The notes beneath the pieces were generated by a model. That model had not been told where the DNA came from. It worked only from the letters and a program-made list of their open reading frames with translations, and made no database searches. 64,000 nt of DNA from Paracoccus aminovorans (GTDB lineage: Bacteria; Pseudomonadota; Alphaproteobacteria; Rhodobacterales; Rhodobacteraceae), in the NCBI RefSeq assembly GCF_900005615.1, contig NZ_LN832559.1, positions 402,837-466,836 of the forward strand, given 5' to 3'. Made by a program: the position numbers and the translations under genes. Positions 21,862 to 30,547 of this stretch are shown in pieces (positions within the stretch are counted from its first letter, which is position 1; the number at the start of each line of letters is the position of its first letter).

Positions 21862-22208
21862 GCGGGGTCTCCTTCGGCGATGGCGCAGGTGGCCATGCCG
21901 TCCTGCGAGGTGGTGCGGGGCGCAACCAGCCGCGCGCCGGGGGCAAGGGCGGCCAGCGCGGCGGCCTCGGCCAGCGACCCGGTGCCATAGAGCGCCGCCA
22001 CGCGCGCGGACCGGGTGGGCGTGGCGGTGCCGGCGACCTCGACCGCCAGCAGCGGCAGGCCCGTGGCGCGGGCGAGGTCGCGGATCGCGGGCGCACCGGC
22101 CTTGTCCGGCGCGGTCGCCAGCGCGTCGGCCCGGCCGGCGCGGGCCAGCGCATCGGCCAGGGACGCCACGCCCGCCGCCTTGCGAAAGCCGAGACCCGCG
22201 ACCCTCAT
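21858..22208 (-). CDS. cobE: Cobalamin biosynthesis protein CobE (CbiG C-terminal type)
   Basis: Predicted 116-residue protein starting [44 protein letters not shown] and [11 protein letters not shown] are the CobE/CbiG C-terminal landmarks. CobE is needed for aerobic cobalamin synthesis but its exact step is not fixed; it binds precorrin intermediates. It overlaps the end of cobL by 4 bp and cobM by 4 bp. Confidence 0.93.
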   Translation of the reverse strand: MRVAGLGFRKAAGVASLADALARAGRADALATAPDKAGAPAIRDLARATGLPLLAVEVAGTATPTRSARVAALYGTGSLAEAAALAALAPGARLVAPRTTSQDGMATCAIAEGDPA

Positions 22209-23368
22209 GGGCCGCTCCAGATGGTGACGCTGCGGGCCGGGGTCCAGCCGCGCATCCGGCCCAGGGGCGCGGCTTCCTCGACCGACAGCCGCAACAGGCT
22301 GCCGCCGACGCGGGCGTGCAGCTGCGCGACCAGAGCCTCGGTTTCCAGGGTCACGGCGTTGACGACCAGCCGCGCCCGGGGCAGCGCGGCAAGCAAGGCG
22401 GCATTCGCACCGCCGCCGACGAAGATCGCGTCGGGCGCGGGCAGGCCCGCCAGCGCCTCGGGCGCCATGCCGCGGACGGCGCGCATCCGGCCGGCCAGGC
22501 CGAAAGCCTCGATATTGGCGGCGATATTGGCGATGCGGTCGGGGCGGGGTTCGATGGAGACCGCCCGGCCGCCGTTCAGGCACCATTCGACGCCGACCGA
22601 ACCCGAGCCGCCGCCGATGTCCCACAGCATCTCGCCCGTGCGGGGGGCGAGATGCGCCAGGGTCACCGCGCGCACGGCCTGCCGGGTGATCTGGCCGTCA
22701 TGGGCGAAGCTGTCGTCGGCCAGGCCGAAGCCGCGCGGCAGGCCGCTGCCCGGCGGCAGGTCGGCCCCGTCCAGCGCCATCGCCACCGGAGCGGTGCACT
22801 CCAGCGCAAAGCCGGCGGCCCGCGCGCTGCGGATGCGTTCGCGCGGCCCGCCCAGAGCTTCCAGCACCGTGATCCGCGTGGCCCCCATGCCCTGCGCGGT
22901 CAGCCATTCCGCCAGCGCCGCCGGGGCCGCGCCGTCGCGCATCAGGCAGATCGCCCGCGCGCCCCGCGCCATCACCGGACGCAGCCGGGCAAAGGGTGCC
23001 GCGTGCAGGCCAAGGCAGGCGACCTCTTCCAGCCGCCAGCCCAGCCGCGCCGCGGCCAGCGAAAACGTGCCCGCCACCGGCCAGGCACGCCATTCGCCGG
23101 GGGCCAGCGCCTCGGCCAGCGTGCCGCCGGCGCCGTGCCAGAACGGATCGCCCGAGACCAGCGCCGCCACCCGCCGCCCGCGTTCGGCCAGCAGCGGCGC
23201 CACCGAGAAGGGCACCGGCCATTCGCGTCCCTCGACCCCCGCCAGCGCCAGGTGGCGGGGGGCGCCGAAGACGATTTCCGCGCCCGCCAGCGCCTCGCGG
23301 CTTGCGGGGGGCAGGCCGGCCGGTCCATCTTCGCCCAGACCGATGATCGAGAGCCAGGGTTCAGCCAT
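22205..23368 (-). CDS. cobL: Precorrin-6Y C5,15-methyltransferase (decarboxylating)
   Basis: Predicted 387-residue bifunctional enzyme. The N-terminal half ([10 protein letters not shown] to about residue 200) is a CbiE-type tetrapyrrole methylase with [17 protein letters not shown]; the C-terminal half is a CbiT-type Rossmann methyltransferase with [16 protein letters not shown] and [10 protein letters not shown]. It methylates C5 and C15 and decarboxylates the acetate at C12. The ATG at 23368 sits in a CATG that is also the start of the divergent cobK, so no intergenic space is left; its promoter or ribosome-binding site must lie in the cobK coding sequence or it must be read from the upstream cob transcript. 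Confidence 0.96.
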   Translation of the reverse strand: MAEPWLSIIGLGEDGPAGLPPASREALAGAEIVFGAPRHLALAGVEGREWPVPFSVAPLLAERGRRVAALVSGDPFWHGAGGTLAEALAPGEWRAWPVAGTFSLAAARLGWRLEEVACLGLHAAPFARLRPVMARGARAICLMRDGAAPAALAEWLTAQGMGATRITVLEALGGPRERIRSARAAGFALECTAPVAMALDGADLPPGSGLPRGFGLADDSFAHDGQITRQAVRAVTLAHLAPRTGEMLWDIGGGSGSVGVEWCLNGGRAVSIEPRPDRIANIAANIEAFGLAGRMRAVRGMAPEALAGLPAPDAIFVGGGANAALLAALPRARLVVNAVTLETEALVAQLHARVGGSLLRLSVEEAAPLGRMRGWTPARSVTIWSGP

Positions 23369-24104
23369 GACACGCATCCTTCTGCTGGGCGGCACGACCG
23401 AGGCCGGGGCCATGGCCCGGGCGCTGGCCGAGGCCGGGCTGGATGCGGTCTATTCCTATGCCGGGCGCACGGCGGCGCCGGTGGCCCAGCCGCTGCCGAC
23501 CCGCAGCGGCGGTTTCGGCGGGGTCGAGGGGCTGGCGGCTTACCTGCGCCAGAACCGCATCAGCCATGTCATCGACGCGACGCATCCCTTCGCGGCGGGC
23601 ATGAGCCGCAATGCGGTTGCCGCCTGCGCCGCCGAGGGCGTGGCGCTGATGGCGTTGGAACGCCCGGCCTGGACCGAACGGCCCGGCGACCGCTGGCGTC
23701 ACGTCGCGGATTACGATGCCGCCGCCGCAGCCTTGCCGAACGACGGCTCGGCCGTGTTCCTGGCCATCGGCCGGCAGAATCTCGCGCCTTTCGCGGGGCT
23801 GGACCACCGCTGGATGCTGCGCTTTGCCGAGGTCGCGGCCCATCCCCTGCGCGATGCCACGCTGATCGTGTCGCGCGGGCCGTTCACGGTCGCGGGCGAC
23901 ATCGCGCTGATGCGCCGCCACGACATCGCCCAGGTGGTGGCCAAGAACGCCGGCGGCCGCGCGGCCGAGGCCAAGCTGGCCGCCGCCCGCGAACTGGGCC
24001 TGCCGGTGGTGATGATCGGCCGGCCGGCGCTGCCGCCGCGCCGGCTTGCCGCCACGCCCGAGGAGGTGCTGGACTGGCTTCATGGCACCGACCGCGGCGT
24101 ATAG
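23367..24104 (+). CDS. cobK: Precorrin-6A reductase
   Basis: Predicted 245-residue NADPH-dependent reductase converting precorrin-6A to precorrin-6B. ILLLGGTTEAGAMARALA is the cofactor-binding start; HVIDATHPFAAGMSRNA, RHDIAQVVAKNAGG and PVVMIGRPALPP are CobK landmarks. It is the only cob gene here on the plus strand: its ATG (23367-23369) overlaps the cobL ATG on the other strand, and its last 25 bp overlap the end of cobJ. It is therefore antisense to any cob transcript that runs from cobJ into cobL. Confidence 0.96.
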   Translation: MTRILLLGGTTEAGAMARALAEAGLDAVYSYAGRTAAPVAQPLPTRSGGFGGVEGLAAYLRQNRISHVIDATHPFAAGMSRNAVAACAAEGVALMALERPAWTERPGDRWRHVADYDAAAAALPNDGSAVFLAIGRQNLAPFAGLDHRWMLRFAEVAAHPLRDATLIVSRGPFTVAGDIALMRRHDIAQVVAKNAGGRAAEAKLAAARELGLPVVMIGRPALPPRRLAATPEEVLDWLHGTDRGV

Positions 24105-24808
24105 ACCCATGGCCCGACGCGGCGGGTGGCGCTGTTGCCGAGGATGACCACGGTGCGCATGTCGGCCATCTCGGGCGTGGCCGCGCGCAGGGCGACGGTG
24201 CGAAGATCCTCGTCGGGGGTCGAGACGGCGCGGGCGAAGCTGATCAGCCGGTCCGGCCCGCAGGCCTCGCGCAGGATCTCCAGCACGCGGGAAAAGCCCT
24301 CGGGGCGGGACTTCGAGCGCGGGTTGTAGAAGGCCATGGCGAAATCCGCCTCGGCCGCCAGCCGCAGGCGCTTTTCGATCAGCGCCCAGGGCTTCAGGTT
24401 GTCCGAGAGGTTGATGGCGCAGAAGTCGTGGCCCAGCGGCGCGCCCAGCCTGGCGGCGGCCGCCAGCATGGCGGTGATGCCGGGCAGAATGCGGATCTCG
24501 GGGGCGTCCTCGCGGCCCTCCAGTGCCTCGAACAGCGCCGAGGCCATGGCAAAGACCCCGGGATCGCCCGAGGACACCACCACCACCCGCCGCCCCGCCG
24601 CGGCCATCTCCAGCGCGTGGCGGGCACGGTCCAGTTCGACCCGGTTGTCCGAAGGATGCAGCACCAGCCCCGGGCGCGTCGCCACGCGGGCGACATAGGG
24701 GATATAGCCCACGATGTCGGTGGCCGCGGCCAATGCCGCCCGCACCTCGGGCGTGACCAGATCGTCAGCCCCCGGGCCCAGCCCCGCGACCGCGATCCAG
24801 CCGCTCAT
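24080..24808 (-). CDS. cobJ: Precorrin-3B C17-methyltransferase
   Basis: Predicted 242-residue tetrapyrrole methylase that methylates C17 and contracts the ring. IAVAGLGPGADDLVTPEVR, VVVSSGDPGVFAMASALFE, ILPGITAMLAAAARLGAPLGHDF and FYNPRSKSR are diagnostic for CobJ/CbiH. The ATG at 24808 (MSGWIAVAGLG) overlaps the cobI stop by 4 bp. The 3' end overlaps the convergent cobK by 25 bp. Confidence 0.97.
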   Translation of the reverse strand: MSGWIAVAGLGPGADDLVTPEVRAALAAATDIVGYIPYVARVATRPGLVLHPSDNRVELDRARHALEMAAAGRRVVVVSSGDPGVFAMASALFEALEGREDAPEIRILPGITAMLAAAARLGAPLGHDFCAINLSDNLKPWALIEKRLRLAAEADFAMAFYNPRSKSRPEGFSRVLEILREACGPDRLISFARAVSTPDEDLRTVALRAATPEMADMRTVVILGNSATRRVGPWVYTPRSVP

Positions 24809-25554
24809 TCCGCCGCATCCGCCGCGGAATCGGCGATCGGGCGGCGGCCGTTGCCATGCACCAGGACGGTGGCGAAATAGGGGCAGGCCTCCAGGTCGGC
24901 CTGCGCCAGCGGCGTCACGCGCTGGTTCGGCATGGTGCCGCGCTCGACCAGCCAGGCGTCGGCCAGGCGGCCGGCGGCGGTCAGGGCGCGGGCGATCTTG
25001 GGCAGGTTGCGGCCGGTCTTCATCACCACCAGCGCCTCGGCGGCCTGCATGTGGCGGGTCAACTCGGGTTCGGAGAGCGTGCCCATCAGCACGGTCATGG
25101 CGTCGTCGCCCCAGGTCATCGGCTGGCCGATGGCGTTCCAGCAACCGGTCATGCCGGGGATGCCGGGGATCACTTCGACCTCGACGACGCCTTGCAGCCG
25201 GGCGTGCAGATGCATGAACGAGCCGTAGAACAGCGGGTCGCCCTCGCACAGCACCACCACGTCCGAGGCGCGGGCCAGTTCCGCCAGCCGCCGGGTCCAG
25301 TCGTCGTAGAAGGCGGACAGCAGGCGGTTGTATTCCGGGCTGGCGAAGGGGATCTCGGTGGTGACCGGATATTCCATCGCATGCTCGACCACGCCGGGGG
25401 CCAGCATTTCGGCCACGATGCGGCGGGCCTGGCCGGCGCGGCCCTTCTTGCGGAAATAGGCGATCTGGGCGGCGCCGCGAATGGCGCGGTCGGCGCGGAC
25501 CGAGATCAGGTCGGGGTCGCCGGGGCCCAGGCCCGCGCAGACGATCTTGCCCAT
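24805..25554 (-). CDS. cobI: Precorrin-2 C20-methyltransferase
   Basis: Predicted 249-residue tetrapyrrole methylase, MGKIVCAGLGPGDPDLISVRA at the start, YFRKKGRAGQARRI, VVLCEGDPLFYGSFMHLHARL, VIPGIPGMTGCWNAIG and MKTGRNLPKIARAL all in family order. It turns precorrin-2 into precorrin-3A, committing it to cobalamin. The ATG at 25554 lies 2 bp beyond the cobH stop. The frame is open upstream but that part is antisense shadow. Confidence 0.97.
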   Translation of the reverse strand: MGKIVCAGLGPGDPDLISVRADRAIRGAAQIAYFRKKGRAGQARRIVAEMLAPGVVEHAMEYPVTTEIPFASPEYNRLLSAFYDDWTRRLAELARASDVVVLCEGDPLFYGSFMHLHARLQGVVEVEVIPGIPGMTGCWNAIGQPMTWGDDAMTVLMGTLSEPELTRHMQAAEALVVMKTGRNLPKIARALTAAGRLADAWLVERGTMPNQRVTPLAQADLEACPYFATVLVHGNGRRPIADSAADAAE

Positions 25555-25556
25555 GG

Positions 25557-26183
25557 TCACTCCTTCCGGCTGGCGAGCGCGTTGACGGCGGCGACGGTGA
25601 TGGCCGAGCCGCCCAGCCGGCCGCGCACGATCAGCGCCGGTGCCGGCAGGTCCTCGATCAGCGCCTGCTTGGATTCGGCGGCGCCGACGAAGCCGACCGG
25701 GCAGCCGATGATCGCCGCCGGCCGTGGGCAGGCGGGGTCCTTGAGCATGTTTAGCAGGTGAAACAGCGCCGTCGGCGCATTGCCGATGGCGACCACGGCG
25801 CCCGCAAGGTCGTCGCGCCACAGTTCCAGCGCCGCGGCGCTGCGGGTGTTGCCCATCGCCGCGGCCAGGTCCGGCACGCGCGGGTCCTGAAGCGTGCAGA
25901 GGACGCGGTTGCCGGCGGGCAGGCGCGGGCGGGTGATGCCCTCGCTGACCATGCGCGCATCGCAGAGGATCGGGGCGCCGGCCTCCAGCGCCTTGCGCGC
26001 TGCCTCGGCCATGCCGGGGGAAAACACCACGTCGCGCTCCAGCCCGACGAGGCCGGCGGCGTGGATCATGCGCACCACGACGGGCTCTTCTTCGGGCGAG
26101 AAGCGGGCCAGGTCGGCCTCGGCCCGGATGGTGGCGAAGGACTGGCGATAGATCGCGGCGCCGTCGGTTTCGTATCGATGCAT
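25557..26183 (-). CDS. cobH: Precorrin-8X methylmutase portion (possible separate translation start)
   Basis: From ATG 26183 the product would be 208 residues, the usual CobH length. CobH moves a methyl from C11 to C12 to give hydrogenobyrinic acid. MIHAAGLVGLERDVVFSP carries the catalytic His, then CDARMVSEGITRPRL, AIGNAPTALFHLL and IIGCPVGFVGAAESK, all expected. The ribosome-binding site before 26183 is weak (caggg), and an ATG at 26210 in the same frame is also possible. It cannot be told from sequence whether it is made only as part of the CobG fusion. Confidence 0.75.
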   Translation of the reverse strand: MHRYETDGAAIYRQSFATIRAEADLARFSPEEEPVVVRMIHAAGLVGLERDVVFSPGMAEAARKALEAGAPILCDARMVSEGITRPRLPAGNRVLCTLQDPRVPDLAAAMGNTRSAAALELWRDDLAGAVVAIGNAPTALFHLLNMLKDPACPRPAAIIGCPVGFVGAAESKQALIEDLPAPALIVRGRLGGSAITVAAVNALASRKE

Positions 26184-27389
26184 GGTCGGGCCCTGGTTTT
26201 TCGCGGTCATGTCACGCGGAAGGGCGGCAAGCAAGCGCGGGATGTCCGCCAGGTCCAGCCGCGCCTGCGGCGGATCGCCCGCCCGCCCGTCGCGGATCAG
26301 GTCGAAGCGGTCCGTGCCGGCCGCGACCAGGGTGATCGCGGCGGTGCCGGGATGGGCGCAGCCCTTGGCGCAGCCGCTGAGATGCAGGGTCCGGGCGCCG
26401 GCCAGCGGCGCCAGCCGGCGGGCCAGGCTGCGGACATCGGCCAGCGCCTGCGGGCAGCCGGGGGCGCCGGTGCAGGCATCGATGCGCAGGAGCGGGTCCT
26501 GGGGGTCGAGGATGGCGCCCTCGACCGGCGGGCGGGTCGTCGCGCCCTCGATCAGCAGCGCCCGCCAGGGGGTCAGGCGCAGCGGGCCGAGCGTGGCGGC
26601 GGCGGTCAGCTGTTGCGGTGTGATCTGGCCGAAGGCGAAGCCCAGCAGCCAGCCGTTCGGGACAGGTCCGGGGCCGGGCGGCGCGCCGGGTGTCCGGTCG
26701 GCGCTGTCGCAGGGGTATTTGGAGAGCAAAGAAGCCGGAAGCGGTTCCGCGCCGGCGGGCGGTGCGGGTCTGCGGCGCAGGTGGTCGCGCATCCGCCCGC
26801 GCCCGTCTTGCACGCCGCCATGCAGGAACCAGCGCGCCAGGTCGAGGGCGCGGCTTGCGGCCTGGGTCGCGTCGCCGGCCGGGAGCGCCCAGTCCGCGCC
26901 GTCGGGTGCGACCAGCCAGCCGGTGCCTTGCGGGTGCAGGCGGATGTCGGCGGGGGTTGTGGCCAGCACCGGCGGGTCGGTCTCGACGGCGAAGCCGAAC
27001 TTCCCCGGCACCTGCGGGGCGTCCGGGGCGGTCATTGCGGCGGCGATGGTCTCGGCCAGGTTCCAGGCGGCGCTGCCGGGGGCGGCGAAGGGCGAAAGGA
27101 TCACGTTGCGCCGCGCCTCGGCCTCGGCGTCGGGGTCGATCAGGCCGATGCCCGCCAGGGCGGCGACGGTGGCGGCATGGCCGGCCGGGTCCAGCCCGCG
27201 CAATTGCAGGTTGGCGCGGCCGGTCAGGTCCATCAGCCCGTTGCCGTGCCGCGCCGAAAGCCCGGCGATCAGCCGCGCCTGGTCGGGTTCCAGCCGGCCG
27301 TTGCGCGCCCGGATGCGCAGCACCAGCCCGTCGCCCGAGCGCATCGGCCGCAGGGCGCCGGGGCACCAGCCCTTGACGGTGAAGCTCAT
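25557..27389 (-). CDS. cobG: CobG-CobH continuous frame: precorrin-3B synthase fused to precorrin-8X methylmutase
   Basis: One 610-codon frame from ATG 27389 (MSFTVKGWCPGALRPM) to 25557 with no stop between the two parts. Residues 1 to about 390 are CobG, an oxygen-dependent enzyme related to sulfite/nitrite reductases that makes precorrin-3B; CTGAPGCPQA and LHLSGCAKGCAHPG give the four cysteines for a [4Fe-4S] cluster. Residues from about 403 are CobH (MHRYETDGAAIYRQSF). A short linker, MTAKNQGPT, joins them. Either this is a real fusion or cobH starts internally at 26210 or 26183. A Pro/Gly-rich segment around residues 220-245 (PASLLSKYPCDSADRTPG) comes from a dispersed repeat inserted in the gene. 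The start overlaps cobN's stop by 4 bp. Confidence 0.8.
   Translation of the reverse strand: MSFTVKGWCPGALRPMRSGDGLVLRIRARNGRLEPDQARLIAGLSARHGNGLMDLTGRANLQLRGLDPAGHAATVAALAGIGLIDPDAEAEARRNVILSPFAAPGSAAWNLAETIAAAMTAPDAPQVPGKFGFAVETDPPVLATTPADIRLHPQGTGWLVAPDGADWALPAGDATQAASRALDLARWFLHGGVQDGRGRMRDHLRRRPAPPAGAEPLPASLLSKYPCDSADRTPGAPPGPGPVPNGWLLGFAFGQITPQQLTAAATLGPLRLTPWRALLIEGATTRPPVEGAILDPQDPLLRIDACTGAPGCPQALADVRSLARRLAPLAGARTLHLSGCAKGCAHPGTAAITLVAAGTDRFDLIRDGRAGDPPQARLDLADIPRLLAALPRDMTAKNQGPTMHRYETDGAAIYRQSFATIRAEADLARFSPEEEPVVVRMIHAAGLVGLERDVVFSPGMAEAARKALEAGAPILCDARMVSEGITRPRLPAGNRVLCTLQDPRVPDLAAAMGNTRSAAALELWRDDLAGAVVAIGNAPTALFHLLNMLKDPACPRPAAIIGCPVGFVGAAESKQALIEDLPAPALIVRGRLGGSAITVAAVNALASRKE
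26712..26734 (+). repeat. Dispersed GGGTATTTGG-type repeat, copy 4, inside the cobG coding region
   Basis: ggggtatttggagagcaaag lies inside the cobG frame (antisense to it) and encodes part of a linker beginning FFALQ-like in one frame and SLLSKYPC in the coding frame. All other copies are intergenic. Confidence 0.6.
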
Positions 27390-30300
27390 GGCTTGAGCTC
27401 CGCCAGCACCGAGTTGCGGCGGCTGGTCCACAGCCCGGATTCGAGCAGCCGCGCGAACAGGGCGCGCATCGCCGCCAGCGCCTGGGGGTTTTCGCGTTGC
27501 ATGAAGGCGACCAGTTCGGGCCGGGCCAGCGTGGCCTGGTGATAAAGGTCGAAGAGATGCCCCGGCACCACGCCGGCCAGGTTGGCGAAGGCGGCCATGT
27601 GGTCCAGCGTCGCCGCGATCTCGGCCGCGCCGCGGAAGCCGTGGCGCATCATGCCGTCGGCCCAACGCGGGTCGGCGGCGCGGGCGCGGGTGACGCGGGC
27701 GATTTCCTCGGTCAGCAGCCGGGCGCGGGGCCGGTCGGGGCGGGTGGCGTCGAGATGGTAGAGCGCGGGGGCAGGGGCGCCGATCCGAACCATGGCGGCG
27801 GCGAAGCCGGCCTCATGCGCGGCATAGTCGCCGGCCAGCAGCAGGTCGGATTCCGGCAGGTCCTGGGCATGGACGAAGGCGTCGGCCCCTGCCAGCCGGT
27901 CGCGGATCGCCTGCGGCCGATGCGCGATCGTGCCGTCGGCGGCGATGGCATGGGACGAGGCGGCGAGCCAGGCCTCGCCCGCCGCCTGCCGCGCCTCGTC
28001 GGTGAAGGTTTCGGCCAGTTCCGCGATGCCGAGCCCGTAGAGTCCGGGCTTGGGGCCGAAGACGCGGGGCGCGCGCGCCAGATAGGGATTGTCCGCCGCA
28101 TCCTCGTCGCGGGCGGCGAGCGCTTCGGCCCCGGTCTCGAAGAGTTGCGCCAGGCCCGGGAAGATGTCGCGAAACAGGCCCGAGACCCGCAGCGTCACGT
28201 CGATGCGCGGCCGGCGGAGTTCGGCCAGCGGCAGGATCTCGATGCCGGCGACGCGGCCCGAGGCGGCATCCCAGCGCGGCGCCATGCCGGCAAGATGCAG
28301 CGCCATGGCGAATTCCTCGCCCGCGGTGCGCATGGTGGCGCTGCCCCACAGGTCCACGACCAGCCCCCGGGGCCAGTCGCCGTGATCCTGAAGATGGCGG
28401 CGCAGCAGTTCCTCGGCCAGCTTCACGCCCTGGGTATGGGCATTGCGCGAGGGCACGGCGCGCGGGTCCACGGTGAAGAGATTGCGCCCCGTGGGCAGCA
28501 CGTCCCGACGTCCGCGTGCCGGAGAGCCCGAGGGGCCGGGCGCGACATGGCGCCCCGCCAGGGCGCGGGCCAGGCCCTCGGCCTCGCCGGGGACGGTGCC
28601 GTAGACATGCAGCCCGTCGCCGAAGCGGCTGTCCTTGAGATCGCAGAGAAAGCGGTCGATCAGCGGGATCGCCTCGGAGGGCGCGGCGTCGGGGGGCAGG
28701 CCGAGGTCGGCCTCGACGCCGGCGGCGCGGGCCTCGTCGCGGATCGCGCCGATCAGGCGGTCGCGGCGGCGCGGGTCCAGCCCGTCGGCGGTGGAATATT
28801 CGTCCAGCAGCCGTTCCAGATGCGCCAGGTTTTCGGGAACGGCGGCATCGACCAGCGGCGGCGGCAGGTGGCCCAGCGTCACCGCCGACAGCCGGCGCTT
28901 GGCCTGCGCGGCCTCGCCAGGGTCGTTGACGATGAAGGGATAGATCACCGGCAGATCGCCCAGCAGCGCCTGCGGCCAGCATTCCCCAGAAAGCGCCACC
29001 GACTTGCCGGGCAGCCATTCCAGCGTGCCATGCGCGCCCATGTGGACCAGCGCCTGGGCCTGGGTCCGAAGCCACAGGTAGAAGGCGACATAGTCGTGGC
29101 ATGGGGTGCGGGAGAGGTCATGGTAGTCGTCGCTGCGGGTCGCGACCGCGCCGCGCTCGGGCTGCAGGGCGATGAGGTCGGGGCCCTGGCGGATGGCGGC
29201 GAAGCGGAAGCCCTGGGCCGGCGGCTCGCCCCAGGCGGCGTGCAGGTCGTCGCGCAGGGGGGCCGGCAGCGCGGCCAGCGCGCGCAGGTAGTCGGCCAGT
29301 GGCCAGTGCAGCCGCTCGGCCAGCAGGCGGCGGCCCAGGTCGGCGTGGCCGATCCCCAGCATCGCGCCCGCCGAGGCCAGCGCGTCCAGTCCCACCGCAT
29401 GGGCCAGCTGATGCGCCTTGCCGGGATAGGTGGACAGCACCACCGCCCGCCGCGCCGCCGGCAGCGCCAGCCGCGCCTTGATCCGCGCCACCGCCGCCGC
29501 GATCAGCGCCGCGTCGGGGGCATGGACCAGGCGCGCGCATTGCAGGTCGGGGTCGCGGGGCTGCGGCTCCTTGAAGCTGACGGCGCCCAGGAAGATGCGG
29601 CCGTCGACCTCGGGCAGCACCACATGCATGGCGAGGTCGGCGGCCGAAAGGCCGCGGTCCTCGGCGGCCCAAAGCGCGCGGGGCGCGGTGGACAGCGCCG
29701 CCTGGAACACCGGGCAATCGGCGCCGTCGAAGGGGGTGGCCCCGGCATCGTCCCGGGCGGAAAAGGCGGTCAGGTTCACGACCGCCGCCACGCCCGGCAG
29801 GTGCGGGGCGAGGAAATCCGCGACACCGGCGGCCTTCAGCGAGGGCGCGAACACGCCGGTCGCGGGCAGGCCGGCGTCGCGCAGCGCCCGGATCAGCGCA
29901 TCGACCGGGCCGAGGTCGGCCGCGGTCAGATAGCTGCGATAGAAGCTGACCAGCAGCCCGGGGATGGGGCGGTCGATCACGCCGCGGTCGGGGTCGTAGA
30001 AGCCGAAGGCGGGGATGGCGGCCTGGCCCTCGACCGCGGCGGCGGGCAGGCCGGCGGCGCGGGCCAGCTCGGCCAGCGCCATCTGCGCGGCCACCGCCCC
30101 GCCTTCGTCGCAGAGCGCCGTGAGCCGGTGCAGCATGGGCGGCGGCAGCGTGGACAGCCGCTCCAGGGCCGGGTCGGGGCGGCCGTCGGCGGGCAGGAAG
30201 GCCAGCGCGATGCCGCGCCGCCGGGCCAGGTCCTGAAGACTGGCGGCGCCATAGGGCCAATAGGCCTCGCCGCCGATCAGCCGGACCAGCACGGCACGGG

Positions 30301-30535
30301 CGCCGGACAGCGTCGTCTCGCAATACTGGTCGACCGAGACCGGGTGGCGCAGCGCCGACAGGTTGCACAGCCGCAGCGACGGCAGGCCGCCGGCGGCGCG
30401 GTGCCAGCCCGCCGCGAAGGCGCCGAGGTCGCTGTCGCTATAGGACAGCACCACCAGATCGGCGGGGCTCTGGCCGGGGTCGGTCGGAACCTCGGCATCC
30501 TCGAGCCCGCGGCTTTCGCGGAAGACGACGTGCAA
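27386..30535 (-). CDS. cobN: Cobaltochelatase subunit CobN
   Basis: Predicted 1049-residue large subunit of the ATP-dependent aerobic cobalt chelatase (with CobS and CobT, not in this window), inserting Co(II) into hydrogenobyrinic acid a,c-diamide. Family landmarks: LVRLIGGEAYWPYG, VHMGAHGTLEWLPGKSVALS (metal-site His), YPFIVNDPGEAAQAKRR, DLWGSATMRTAGEEFA, and RHGFRGAAEIAATLDHM near the C-terminus. Somewhat shorter than the roughly 1250-residue type. The start is TTG at 30535, supported by AAGGGG six bases upstream and by the stop of cobW immediately beyond. Overlaps cobG by 4 bp. Confidence 0.95.
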   Translation of the reverse strand: MHVVFRESRGLEDAEVPTDPGQSPADLVVLSYSDSDLGAFAAGWHRAAGGLPSLRLCNLSALRHPVSVDQYCETTLSGARAVLVRLIGGEAYWPYGAASLQDLARRRGIALAFLPADGRPDPALERLSTLPPPMLHRLTALCDEGGAVAAQMALAELARAAGLPAAAVEGQAAIPAFGFYDPDRGVIDRPIPGLLVSFYRSYLTAADLGPVDALIRALRDAGLPATGVFAPSLKAAGVADFLAPHLPGVAAVVNLTAFSARDDAGATPFDGADCPVFQAALSTAPRALWAAEDRGLSAADLAMHVVLPEVDGRIFLGAVSFKEPQPRDPDLQCARLVHAPDAALIAAAVARIKARLALPAARRAVVLSTYPGKAHQLAHAVGLDALASAGAMLGIGHADLGRRLLAERLHWPLADYLRALAALPAPLRDDLHAAWGEPPAQGFRFAAIRQGPDLIALQPERGAVATRSDDYHDLSRTPCHDYVAFYLWLRTQAQALVHMGAHGTLEWLPGKSVALSGECWPQALLGDLPVIYPFIVNDPGEAAQAKRRLSAVTLGHLPPPLVDAAVPENLAHLERLLDEYSTADGLDPRRRDRLIGAIRDEARAAGVEADLGLPPDAAPSEAIPLIDRFLCDLKDSRFGDGLHVYGTVPGEAEGLARALAGRHVAPGPSGSPARGRRDVLPTGRNLFTVDPRAVPSRNAHTQGVKLAEELLRRHLQDHGDWPRGLVVDLWGSATMRTAGEEFAMALHLAGMAPRWDAASGRVAGIEILPLAELRRPRIDVTLRVSGLFRDIFPGLAQLFETGAEALAARDEDAADNPYLARAPRVFGPKPGLYGLGIAELAETFTDEARQAAGEAWLAASSHAIAADGTIAHRPQAIRDRLAGADAFVHAQDLPESDLLLAGDYAAHEAGFAAAMVRIGAPAPALYHLDATRPDRPRARLLTEEIARVTRARAADPRWADGMMRHGFRGAAEIAATLDHMAAFANLAGVVPGHLFDLYHQATLARPELVAFMQRENPQALAAMRALFARLLESGLWTSRRNSVLAELKP

Positions 30536-30541
30536 ACCGGA

Positions 30542-30547
30542 CCCCTT
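30542..30547 (-). promoter_or_regulatory. Ribosome-binding site deciding the TTG start of cobN
   Basis: AAGGGG on the minus strand, 6 bp before TTG 30535, inside the 12-bp gap to the cobW stop. No ATG or GTG is available nearby. Confidence 0.6.

Noticed and set aside
25758..27542. Plus-strand frame of about 590 codons opposite cobG/cobH
   Set aside because: Gly/Arg/Gln-rich, no similarity, no ribosome-binding site; the opposite strand encodes CobG-CobH.
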